In this document: in pieces, positions 26,042-34,525 of the stretch
Layout: every line of letters starts with the position of its first letter
How positions within the stretch are numbered: the stretch's first letter is position 1
Origin: a virus
DNA length: 39,007 bases
Virus record (IMG/VR): IMGVR_UViG_3300032296_001852
Coordinates: 1-39,007 of that record
Direction: 5' to 3' (one strand)
The notes under the pieces: model-generated
The model's input: only the letters and a program-made list of their open reading frames with translations
Told to the model about the DNA's origin: nothing
Database searches by the model: none
Program-made: the position numbers and the translations under genes

Positions 26042-26908
26042 TTAGACCGGCAGAGCGGACGAACCCAGAGCTTCCACACCTTCCTTGTACGAACGGGAAG
26101 TGCGTGCGACGTCTGCCGAGATCTGTTGGACGAAGGCAGGACGTTGGTACGGGTTGGCAGCCGACAGGTTGATGCCCGAGAGCATCTCTTGTGCGAATGC
26201 ATCCACACCAGCGCCGACTTGAGCAATACCGGTGAATTCCACATCGTGGCTCACGGTTTCCATTGCTTGGGTCAGGTCGCGGTGGCCAGTGATCTGACCA
26301 GACGACTTGGGCATCATGTTGGTGATGAGCCAGGCTTTGACGACCTTGGTATGGGTCGGGTCCGGTTCCATGAACAGCATGGTCGCCGAGTAACGGTCGG
26401 CCAGCATGTCGGTCGGAGCAGAACCAGTCAGGGTTGCGATTTCTGCAACCTTGGTTTCCGGATCCATCATCAGCATGCGAATCCAGCCCGACAGGAAGCG
26501 AGCAACCGGCATGCCGTACTTTTCCGACCAGCGGAACGATACGTTGGAGCGGTCACGCTTCACGTCGATGAAGTCTTCGTGTTGTTCACCAGCACCACCA
26601 ACGGCGGTCTGAGCGAAGTCCACTTGCAGAGTCTGGTTCAGGCCATCAATAGCCATGGCGTGGAGTTCAACCAGCGAACGCAGCGTACCAACCCAGTACT
26701 CAGGGTTGTTGAGTAGCTGGAAGCCGCTCGGTGCCTCAACTAACATGCAGATGAGGTTACGGCGAACGTACGACTGGTTGTTAATCCACTCAGTCAGGTT
26801 GGTACTGTAGCCCATCTGACCACCCAGCTGGAGATTCACCATGGGGGCATGAACGGACGACGAGTACGCCTGACCCGTGAGCAGGGTATCAGCGAGACGA
26901 GTAGGCAT
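26042..26908 (-). CDS. Tail tube protein
   Basis: The product has 288 residues. It directly follows the sheath gene on the same strand with 11 bases between them, the usual sheath-tube order in myophages. The start ATG at 26908 has AAGGAA, which overlaps the sheath stop. Size and position fit the phiKZ gp30 tail tube as I recall it. Codon use is strongly C/G-ending, as expected for a protein made in many copies. The sequence is a soluble mixed alpha/beta protein with no membrane segment. Assignment rests on synteny and size rather than on a diagnostic motif. Confidence 0.75.
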   Translation of the reverse strand: MPTRLADTLLTGQAYSSSVHAPMVNLQLGGQMGYSTNLTEWINNQSYVRRNLICMLVEAPSGFQLLNNPEYWVGTLRSLVELHAMAIDGLNQTLQVDFAQTAVGGAGEQHEDFIDVKRDRSNVSFRWSEKYGMPVARFLSGWIRMLMMDPETKVAEIATLTGSAPTDMLADRYSATMLFMEPDPTHTKVVKAWLITNMMPKSSGQITGHRDLTQAMETVSHDVEFTGIAQVGAGVDAFAQEMLSGINLSAANPYQRPAFVQQISADVARTSRSYKEGVEALGSSALPV

Positions 26909-26919
26909 GTTGAATTTCC

Positions 26920-29022
26920 TTAAGCAGCGGCTTGATAATCATCGAGGCGGAAAGCTTCGACGTACAGGGTTTCGATGGTCTTCATGTTCGGACCGTAGAC
27001 CTTGATGCGCAGCGTCCAGCTGTAGCCACGATCCTTGTCACCCTGGGTGAAGTAGCAATCCGGCACGACGATGATCACGTCATCGAACTTGCCTTCGCAC
27101 TGCTCAGTGACGAACTTGTTGACACGTTCGATCAGTTGATCGTTGTTCAGCTTAACCGAACCCGAGAAGGTGCGGTGAGCCAGTTCGCCGATCTTCATGA
27201 CTTCGCAGATCGCGTGAGCGATCAGTTCAGACTTCAGGATCGAAGTGTCGTCACTGTAGACGGTTTGCAGGGCCGGGAAGTAGAAAGTACGACGATCCGA
27301 CGGTTCCACCCAGTTCAGACCAACATCCCACTCAGTGTTACGAGTGGTACCCGGTGCATTGGGTACGTTGATGTTCTTGAACAGCGTGACCTTGTTGTTC
27401 GGGTCGATATCGTAGATCTGACCATTGGTCCACTTACCGTTGGACGCACCCATGTACTTGGCACGCTTCACAGCGATTTCAATCACCAGCGGCAGTTCCT
27501 TGGTCCAGGTGTTATCCACCAGAGTACCCGAACGACCGATGATGGACGCACGGACAGCAGGAGTACCGAAGTATTCCGAATCCGGATAGTTACGCACACG
27601 AGCCAGCAGAGACTGGGCGATCGATTCTTCTTGCGACAGGTTCAGTACCGGACCAGTGGAGTCATGGCAAGCCAGCGTCAGGAAGGTATCCTTACGGGCA
27701 GCAATGAAGCTGATCATGTCATACTTGGTAGCCATCGGGAAGCCGGTATCGTACATATCGGAAACCGGATACAGCGCCAGGTTCTGATAATCGTGAGCCG
27801 GATCAGCCCAATTGATCACGTCGGCCGACACCAGAGCAGCGAAGTTATCGTCGCTCATGTCGCCATCCGAACCACCTTGAGCGTACAGGTTCATGCTTTC
27901 GCTGAACTTGAACTCTTCATCAGTAGTTACCTTGATCTGGTAGGTGTGATACGGCGAGTTCTGCGAAGACACGCCACCATACAGGTTGAAGCGATAGGCT
28001 TGGTCGGTGTCGCCTGCGACTAAGTCGGAATAGGCATCGACGTACGGCAGTTCAGCAGCCACGAACAGATCCAGCAGCGTCTTGATGTTGGCATCGTAAG
28101 TATGGAACTTACCGAAGTCACCATAGACCGGAGGATTGGTCGAGGAAGGATCGATCGACTGGTAAGCGGCCGGGAATACGTCACCCACGTATTGCTGAGC
28201 ATCCAGATACGGGTTGATGTAGTCAGGCTTCAGTACGAAGTCAACGGACTGTTCTGCGTTGATGTTGGAAACGAGCTTAGGCGTTGCCATGTCAGTGCTA
28301 CGCGAGGTAACAGCAATACGGAACGGATAGACTTTTTCCTTGGTCAGCAGACGACCATCGATCGGGGTGTTCGACAGCAGCGTCGGAGCGTAGATACGCA
28401 GTGCGCTGTTGTTACCCCAGTCACCGAAGGACGAGATCTCAGCGTCGTGCAGCGGGTAACGCTTGGACTGAGTACCTGCGGTGGTGTCAACTTGATCACC
28501 GTCGATAATGGCGCCCTGACCGAAGGTCGAGTTACCATCTTCATCGAGGGGGATTTCCACGCCGATGAACTTGACCGAGTAACCAGCCACAGTCGGAGTG
28601 GCGGTCGATTTGACCGGATCACCGTTGACGTCTTTCTTGATCGAGCCGTCAGAATTGCGCTCGTAGTTGTCCAGGGTAGTAGCCAGGACGTCAGCGTAGA
28701 TACGCACCGTTGCCGTCTTGGCATCAGCAGGTTTCAGACGCTTAATGAAGTGCGTGTTGGCTGCAGCCGAAAGCTTGTTGGACAGCACCGTTTGGTGAGT
28801 CGCCCACTTTTGGCGCAGGTCAAACGAGTCGGATCCATAGACCAGATCGCGGGAGTTACCGACGACCGGGCTTGCAATTTCAGGACCTTTCTTCGTGAAG
28901 AGATAAACGAAAGGGAAGTGCTGCGGACGCACTTCTGGCTCGTAGGCCGGAGTCACGGTACTGCTATCTTTGGTACCCAGATTCCGTACCATCGGTGCCG
29001 CGTTGATAAATGGAGACGACAT
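26920..29022 (-). CDS. Contractile tail sheath protein
   Basis: The product has 700 residues, close to what I recall for phiKZ gp29 sheath. The first 30 residues are followed by a Pro-rich, Tyr/Phe-rich segment. The middle is a large Asp/Ser/Tyr-rich insertion-type domain. The C-terminal 180 residues show the conserved sheath layout: a strand carrying R-x-T-F-Y-F-P, a helical stretch, a Val/Ile-rich strand and a final strand pair ending LYVEAFRLDD. It would polymerise around the tube and contract during infection. Codon bias is strong, as in the tube gene. The start ATG at 29022 has AGGATA upstream. A divergent promoter region follows on the other side. Confidence 0.85.
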   Translation of the reverse strand: MSSPFINAAPMVRNLGTKDSSTVTPAYEPEVRPQHFPFVYLFTKKGPEIASPVVGNSRDLVYGSDSFDLRQKWATHQTVLSNKLSAAANTHFIKRLKPADAKTATVRIYADVLATTLDNYERNSDGSIKKDVNGDPVKSTATPTVAGYSVKFIGVEIPLDEDGNSTFGQGAIIDGDQVDTTAGTQSKRYPLHDAEISSFGDWGNNSALRIYAPTLLSNTPIDGRLLTKEKVYPFRIAVTSRSTDMATPKLVSNINAEQSVDFVLKPDYINPYLDAQQYVGDVFPAAYQSIDPSSTNPPVYGDFGKFHTYDANIKTLLDLFVAAELPYVDAYSDLVAGDTDQAYRFNLYGGVSSQNSPYHTYQIKVTTDEEFKFSESMNLYAQGGSDGDMSDDNFAALVSADVINWADPAHDYQNLALYPVSDMYDTGFPMATKYDMISFIAARKDTFLTLACHDSTGPVLNLSQEESIAQSLLARVRNYPDSEYFGTPAVRASIIGRSGTLVDNTWTKELPLVIEIAVKRAKYMGASNGKWTNGQIYDIDPNNKVTLFKNINVPNAPGTTRNTEWDVGLNWVEPSDRRTFYFPALQTVYSDDTSILKSELIAHAICEVMKIGELAHRTFSGSVKLNNDQLIERVNKFVTEQCEGKFDDVIIVVPDCYFTQGDKDRGYSWTLRIKVYGPNMKTIETLYVEAFRLDDYQAAA

Positions 29023-29086
29023 ATCTGTATCCTGACGATGAATGGTATGGTTTCAGAACGATGCCTTGCATCATATTAATTCTAAA

Positions 29087-29181
29087 ATTACTACGGTGCA
29101 CGAATCATTTGATGATCGTTAATAATAGGAATTGGTCCTACTATAGAACATAGAATGACCCTTATATCCTACCGTAGTAAT
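29087..29181. promoter_or_regulatory. Divergent promoter region with paired inverted motif
   Basis: The 176 bases between the sheath gene and the rightward structural operon contain ATTACTACGGT at 29087-29097 and its exact reverse complement ACCGTAGTAAT at 29171-29181. Each copy therefore reads ACCGTAGTAAT toward its own gene, followed by T/C- and A-rich sequence (AATTAG on +, AATTAATATG on -). The symmetric placement suggests two copies of a promoter element or operator serving divergent late genes. Confidence 0.6.
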
Positions 29182-29198
29182 CTCAATTAGGACTTGCC

Positions 29199-30128
29199 AT
29201 GTCGATTTTCAAAACTGCGTATGACACCACTGCCTGCAAAGACATGCAGATTGAAAAGATCCGTAATGGGATCTTGGAAGCTAAAGCACAGTACGAGCTG
29301 TATGACGGTGAACTGCCAAACACTTACCTCGTGAAGAAGAACCGCAATGCGATTGCGACGCTCCCATCTTTCGCACATCCCATGGCGGTACACTTCCGTG
29401 GTGATGACAAGGACAGCCTCGTCGCAGACATTCGGGATCTGGTACGACAGGATCCCCAGACTGCTGACTATAAAATAGTTGAGTCTTCGGACCACACTCT
29501 GGCTCTGGCACGCTTGGCATTGAATGCCATCTGGTTAACTGAGACGGGCGTTTACGCTTTACGCGACATGCCGATTCTGGCTACTCAGGTGTATGCAGCC
29601 TGGGTTTCGCAAACCGTGGGTAACCGTCTGGGCTTAGATCCCGGTGAACGTCTGAAGATGGCGATGTACGCTGCTTACTTCTACTCGACGCTGTTTATCG
29701 AGAAGAACAAGGAGATGACTTCGCGTGATACTCTGAAGTTCACCAACGCTTTAACCCAAGCCACCAAATGCTCGTCCAACGATGCCATGGCATTCATCGA
29801 TGAAGTATCGCAACACCAGATCAATAACCTGCATGACTTCTGCCGGATGGCTGAACCCATTGTAGGTACTGTTCGTCTGCGTGAAATGAATGCAGGCTGG
29901 TTGATCTCAGTGGTCGGTGGTACCTGGTGGGGCGCTAATGCTCGTGAACTGACTGCAGTGGCATTGGAACATCCGCCGACTTGGGTGGCTCTGTTGATGA
30001 TGGCAGTTGGTGCGAAGAAGTACAAGAACGCCCTGCTGTCGAAGATCGCTGAAGTCTGGGCAAAGGGTCAGTCTGGTACCAACTATATCCATAGCGTGCA
30101 GTCCCTGACCAAGACCAGCATCTCTTAA
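29199..30128 (+). CDS. Putative virion protein (309 residues)
   Basis: The first gene of a rightward operon divergent from the sheath gene. The start ATG at 29199 has TTAGGA upstream. The product is helical, with hydrophobic but not clearly transmembrane stretches around residues 105-135 and 230-270, two tryptophan-rich turns and few acidic clusters. No known domain is recognised. In phiKZ the genes between terminase and sheath (gp26-gp28, from memory) encode virion proteins, and its position would match gp28. It is followed after 17 bases by the next gene, which has the same TTAGGA-type ribosome-binding site. Confidence 0.7.
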   Translation: MSIFKTAYDTTACKDMQIEKIRNGILEAKAQYELYDGELPNTYLVKKNRNAIATLPSFAHPMAVHFRGDDKDSLVADIRDLVRQDPQTADYKIVESSDHTLALARLALNAIWLTETGVYALRDMPILATQVYAAWVSQTVGNRLGLDPGERLKMAMYAAYFYSTLFIEKNKEMTSRDTLKFTNALTQATKCSSNDAMAFIDEVSQHQINNLHDFCRMAEPIVGTVRLREMNAGWLISVVGGTWWGANARELTAVALEHPPTWVALLMMAVGAKKYKNALLSKIAEVWAKGQSGTNYIHSVQSLTKTSIS

Positions 30129-30145
30129 TTGAATTAGGAACGTTC

Positions 30146-32737
30146 ATGACTACCTACAACTATCTGGAAGATCATGCTCGTAAAAACGTCTGGGTCGATC
30201 CAGCTGAAGATAAACAGGCCATCGTTAAGCCTTACAAGTTGACTGGTTATCGTGGTGTCTTGAACTCCCTTAAGATTCAATGGACCACGGTTTCCATGCC
30301 GACTAAGGGCGAGCGTTACCATGTCTATCAGATCGGTCAGGAGTATCCGGAACTGTTGGGGTTCTTCCCCTATAAACAGACCTGGACGAAGATCTCAGAC
30401 GTGTGCGAGCAAATGAAGATGATCGTGGATTTGTATTCCACGGCAGGCATTCAGCTTCCTCGTACCTTCAGCTATTATCAGGTGATGGAAAACAAAAACC
30501 TGATCATCGCTGTTAAGGAACAAACTGGTATTCTGTTTAGTCAGGATACCGAGGACCTGTACATGCGGGTCTATAGCAATGCCTTCTTCGGTAGTAAACG
30601 TAGCGATACGTCTGTTGTAGCCAACACGGTTCGTGTACATGGCGGTCTGATGGTAACGAATGCTGATATCTTGGCGTTACAGTCCAAGTTCAATAGCTAC
30701 GCCAGTGGTCCTGGTGTGGCTTATGCATTTGTCAATGGCTTTAAGGTTTCTGGCATTGACATGATTACCACCAAGATCGGAGACATCGCTGAAGTTGTCT
30801 ACGACGCATCCATCTACGCCGTAAAGGAATGGCAGATTAAAGACCTGCCTACCTTCTTGTCGTCGTTGGATCAGAAACTGAAGTACATGCTGCACTACCC
30901 TGGTGCTGGTGAACTCAATATCGATTATCAATCGGACATTGATCTGTTCATCTACGCTAAAGACGCCAACGGACGTCACAAGGGTGTGTGGTATAACAAG
31001 AACAACACCATCACTGGTGACGCAATGCGTAATCTGACACATCGGGATTATTCGATTCCAGTGCAGTATGTGTTGGCTTATGCGGACAGTCGTCCTGAAT
31101 GGACTCAGCCACAAGAGCTTTACGTCGCTGCGCACATTCGACACAGTGATGATCCGCGTGCACTGGTCTACAACGCTAACCGCATCCATGAACTGTACAA
31201 GTTGACCGATGAGGAAATCGTAGGTGCTATCACCGGTATTGACTCAACGGTTGATGTCTGGAAAGCAGATGCGCTGGAGTCTTGTGGTTATACCGAACTC
31301 ATGCGACAAACCTTACTGGGCGTTACTTCCCAGTTGGTAGAGAGCGCATACGGCTATAACTCCATCTCGAAGATCTTGGCCGACACACCGAGCTTTACGC
31401 AATTGAACTCTGGGCAGAAGATGTTTACTCTGCCCTACGGTTTGATGTATCGTGCGGTGGGTTATGAGTACGATGTGAATGGCAAGCTCTTGACGTATGC
31501 GTCCCACGTCGAAGGTGAAACCTACACTGCTCGTAACTTCAATGCTACATTGGTGGAGATGATTGTCGGTAACTACGACACGCTCTTAGATGAGGTTTAT
31601 GGTGACAAGACGGTTACCTTAGATCCCAACGCCAACTATCGCATGTACACCTGCCCTATCCAGAACGGTATTCCAACCAACGTCTGGACAGATGTCACCG
31701 GTAGTGCTAAGTACGCCATCGTCAATAACAAGTTGACCTGGTTGACCAATAGCGCTAACGAGTACACGCTGGTACGTAGTGACAAGACCTTCTTGGGATA
31801 TTCCTTAGACTTGCACACCAACAACGGCAGTCTTGAGTTTAGCTTGACTCACCAGATGTACCGCAACAACACCATCAGTAACTGGGTGATGCAAATCCCC
31901 ATGGGTGAACTGACGCTGTGGTTAAACGGTAAATCACTGATCGAAGGAATTGACTACATCGTTAAATTCCCGCGCATCATGGTGATCAACAAGGAATACC
32001 TGATTAATCCGGACAGCGCTACTCAGCACATCGATGTACGGTTTACTGGTTTCTGCCAGTCTGACCTGACTCGTACTCCGCAAGCCGAATCTGGTTTTGT
32101 GATCAATGGTCTGCTGTCTAAGAACGGGCGTTTCAACATCCGTGACGATAAGGTGCTGCGCATTGTAGTACGTGGAGCGTTAAAGGATCGTAGTCAGTTG
32201 AAGTTTAGTGAAAGTGATTCGGGTGTTTCCGTCGATGCATTAAACGGTTCTCCCTACCAGATCACTGACATCATTCCTGCATTCCGTGGTTTGACTGAAA
32301 AGACGAACTATGAATTAAGGGAACCTGCTTTAGTCATCGATAAAGAAATCGAAGACTACCTGACTGCTCGTATTCCTGAACCGCCGAATATCATTCCTAA
32401 CCCGATCCCTTCCCTGTACCAACTGTACAGTCCGTTTACCAGTCGGATCATCTCTGACTTGAAGAACGGGTATTTGGAAGACGATCGGATCATCGGTAAG
32501 CAATACTCCGATGATGTGGTGCGTGACATCTGCGCGCCCTATGAAAGCTATTTGGCTTACGACCCGACTCAGGATGACAACTATCCGGATGAGAACTTCA
32601 CCATCATTCACCCCACGAATTTCTACGTGACGGTGGAACTGCAAGCCTTCATGTATGTGTTTATGAAGCGTGTGGTGAAGCTCTATACCAAGGATCGTGT
32701 TGACTTGTCCCACTTCGTCCAAATCTCTGCAACCTAA
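30146..32737 (+). CDS. Putative tail or baseplate structural protein (863 residues)
   Basis: A large, soluble, Tyr/Asn/Asp-rich protein with predominantly beta-type local sequence (alternating hydrophobic and polar residues, many turns). It lacks membrane segments and catalytic motifs. Such composition is common for tail, baseplate and neck proteins. It is the central gene of three between sheath and terminase. By order it may be the counterpart of phiKZ gp27, again from memory. The start ATG at 30146 has TTAGGA seven bases upstream. The downstream gene begins 18 bases after the stop. Confidence 0.72.
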   Translation: MTTYNYLEDHARKNVWVDPAEDKQAIVKPYKLTGYRGVLNSLKIQWTTVSMPTKGERYHVYQIGQEYPELLGFFPYKQTWTKISDVCEQMKMIVDLYSTAGIQLPRTFSYYQVMENKNLIIAVKEQTGILFSQDTEDLYMRVYSNAFFGSKRSDTSVVANTVRVHGGLMVTNADILALQSKFNSYASGPGVAYAFVNGFKVSGIDMITTKIGDIAEVVYDASIYAVKEWQIKDLPTFLSSLDQKLKYMLHYPGAGELNIDYQSDIDLFIYAKDANGRHKGVWYNKNNTITGDAMRNLTHRDYSIPVQYVLAYADSRPEWTQPQELYVAAHIRHSDDPRALVYNANRIHELYKLTDEEIVGAITGIDSTVDVWKADALESCGYTELMRQTLLGVTSQLVESAYGYNSISKILADTPSFTQLNSGQKMFTLPYGLMYRAVGYEYDVNGKLLTYASHVEGETYTARNFNATLVEMIVGNYDTLLDEVYGDKTVTLDPNANYRMYTCPIQNGIPTNVWTDVTGSAKYAIVNNKLTWLTNSANEYTLVRSDKTFLGYSLDLHTNNGSLEFSLTHQMYRNNTISNWVMQIPMGELTLWLNGKSLIEGIDYIVKFPRIMVINKEYLINPDSATQHIDVRFTGFCQSDLTRTPQAESGFVINGLLSKNGRFNIRDDKVLRIVVRGALKDRSQLKFSESDSGVSVDALNGSPYQITDIIPAFRGLTEKTNYELREPALVIDKEIEDYLTARIPEPPNIIPNPIPSLYQLYSPFTSRIISDLKNGYLEDDRIIGKQYSDDVVRDICAPYESYLAYDPTQDDNYPDENFTIIHPTNFYVTVELQAFMYVFMKRVVKLYTKDRVDLSHFVQISAT

Positions 32738-32755
32738 AAACTGGAGCAATTATTC

Positions 32756-34435
32756 ATGGCCAACGGAATTACCGGTCTTGACGGCAAATCGCCAGTCTAC
32801 GAACCAGATCGGAAATGGTCGATCTGGGAATACAATGAGATCTACTTTGACGGTGGCAATGGGGATAAGAAGTACGTCCCCAATGTCAACGACCTAGTAG
32901 TCAACGTCGCTTTGCGCGAGTTCTGGTATGTTGTCAGTGTGGATGAAACTACACTGAACCCGACTCTGAAACCATGGTCGGCAATGCCCAGTACTGAACT
33001 CGACGATATCGACCTGCTCTTGGGTCCTGACCCGTCGTACTCGCGTGATACCTATCGTGCTTACATCAACACTGCTGTGCTGCCGTACTCGGTGGTGTTG
33101 GATGCACGTCTGTACATCAAGGCACAAAACGCCACCAAGATCAAGGTCTTCTACAAGAACAAGACCACTGGTAACGAAGAAGTCATCTCGGCTTTCTACG
33201 ACACCATGGGTAACTTGCTTGGACAAGAAGTCCCTCTGGAACTGGTGGCCATGCCTAACGGTCAGAACTACTCGATCAAGCGTCCTCGTACCTTCTACAC
33301 CAGCCGCAACATCCCATCGGGTGAAGTACTGACTGTGGTAGCTTACGACGATGAAGATCAGCCGTGCTCGAAGTCTGAAGTCATGGTTGAACAAACTGCA
33401 GCGATTCCGGCGCAGGACACTTCTCTGAAGTACATCCTCGGTATCTCGCTGGAGTCGCCGTTCCTGTCGGAGTCGGATCCATCTGTCATTGAAGTACCGA
33501 TGAACGTACTGGTGAATAACCTGTCGTTAATTGGTGTGGTCAATTACAGTAACGGTGACAAACTGCGACTGCCGGTTGACGGTACGAAGTTCAGTATCGC
33601 AGGCATTCAAGACCAAGGCTATGTGGCTACAGTGATTGGTCAAGAATTCCCAATCGTACTGACCTACACTCTGTCTGAAGGTGAAGTCGCTTACGGTATG
33701 TCCGTGGGTGAGAACTACGCCTATTCGGAAGAGTACAAGGGACGCACGGTAGCTACCGATGGTGTTTACACACCTAAGCTGTATTGCGCGCCTGTCTGGA
33801 TCGATGAAGTCAACGGCTATCGTCTGGAGTGGTATCTGTACAACTTGGATCGCGACATTTCGATTCAAGTCACTCCTTACGTGCGTCTGTCGTCGGCTGG
33901 CAATAGCTTTAACCCGGTGGGTTATGGTAGCCGTCAGACGTTGGTTGCTACGGTCAATCTGAAGGAAGTCAATGGTACCTACAAGGCCATGAACTTTGTT
34001 CAGACTGTTGACGTGACTCTTCTGGGACCTGGTACCCTGCGTACCACCAACTGGACGATCGGTTACTCGCCTAACCAGAACCCGCCATTCGGTCGTGAGA
34101 ACTACGCTAGCGCGTCGCTCATTAACCAGAATCTCTCGAAGGTCAAACTCGACATGGGTGAGACTGACGTGACGAACTGGTTGAACCGACTGTACTACGA
34201 ATCGCTGCCGCTGTACGACCCGCTGCGTGAGATTAAGGCCCCGCTGCCTAACTTCTTCTCGCTTACGGTCAATGGTCAGGAAGAACCCTTCCCGATCGAT
34301 CAGTGGAATTCGGAGTTACAGCTCAATGGTAGTTTGGTCAACAACGACACATTGATGATCAAGTTCTACAAGGAAATTGACCAGGGCCGTCTGGAACTGG
34401 CAATGTGTGGTGTGCCGATTTATCAGGCTGGCTAA
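32756..34435 (+). CDS. Putative tail or neck structural protein (559 residues)
   Basis: The product is beta-rich with many Tyr, Val, Thr and Asn residues and resembles the preceding 863-residue protein in overall composition, including a short N-terminal segment with Pro and Trp and a C-terminal strand-rich part. No enzymatic motif or coiled coil was seen. A hairpin terminator follows, ending the operon before the terminase gene. The start ATG at 32756 has TGGAG upstream. It is probably a virion protein (position matches phiKZ gp26), not further assignable. Confidence 0.72.
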   Translation: MANGITGLDGKSPVYEPDRKWSIWEYNEIYFDGGNGDKKYVPNVNDLVVNVALREFWYVVSVDETTLNPTLKPWSAMPSTELDDIDLLLGPDPSYSRDTYRAYINTAVLPYSVVLDARLYIKAQNATKIKVFYKNKTTGNEEVISAFYDTMGNLLGQEVPLELVAMPNGQNYSIKRPRTFYTSRNIPSGEVLTVVAYDDEDQPCSKSEVMVEQTAAIPAQDTSLKYILGISLESPFLSESDPSVIEVPMNVLVNNLSLIGVVNYSNGDKLRLPVDGTKFSIAGIQDQGYVATVIGQEFPIVLTYTLSEGEVAYGMSVGENYAYSEEYKGRTVATDGVYTPKLYCAPVWIDEVNGYRLEWYLYNLDRDISIQVTPYVRLSSAGNSFNPVGYGSRQTLVATVNLKEVNGTYKAMNFVQTVDVTLLGPGTLRTTNWTIGYSPNQNPPFGRENYASASLINQNLSKVKLDMGETDVTNWLNRLYYESLPLYDPLREIKAPLPNFFSLTVNGQEEPFPIDQWNSELQLNGSLVNNDTLMIKFYKEIDQGRLELAMCGVPIYQAG

Positions 34436-34443
34436 CTAGACAC

Positions 34444-34496
34444 TCCTCCCACTACCTTTGGCAAAACCAAGGGTAGTGTGGGGATATGTCTATGAC
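34444..34496 (+). terminator. Terminator upstream of the terminase gene
   Basis: An imperfect stem beginning CCCACTACC (34448-34456), with one bulge, pairs with GGTAGTGTGGG (about 34472-34482) around an A-rich loop. It is followed by ATATGTC and then CTATGAC (34490-34496), again the TATG-type tail. The terminase gene starts 30 bases later and so needs its own promoter, or readthrough. Confidence 0.65.
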
Positions 34497-34525
34497 CCTC
34501 TTAATTGTTGCAGTAAGGAAAACTC

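Noticed and set aside
26932-29079. Two long plus-strand frames (363 and 325 codons) opposite the sheath gene
   Set aside because: They lie antisense to the sheath gene, which has clear protein features, a ribosome-binding site and biased codons. The antisense products are Val/Arg/His-rich without motifs.
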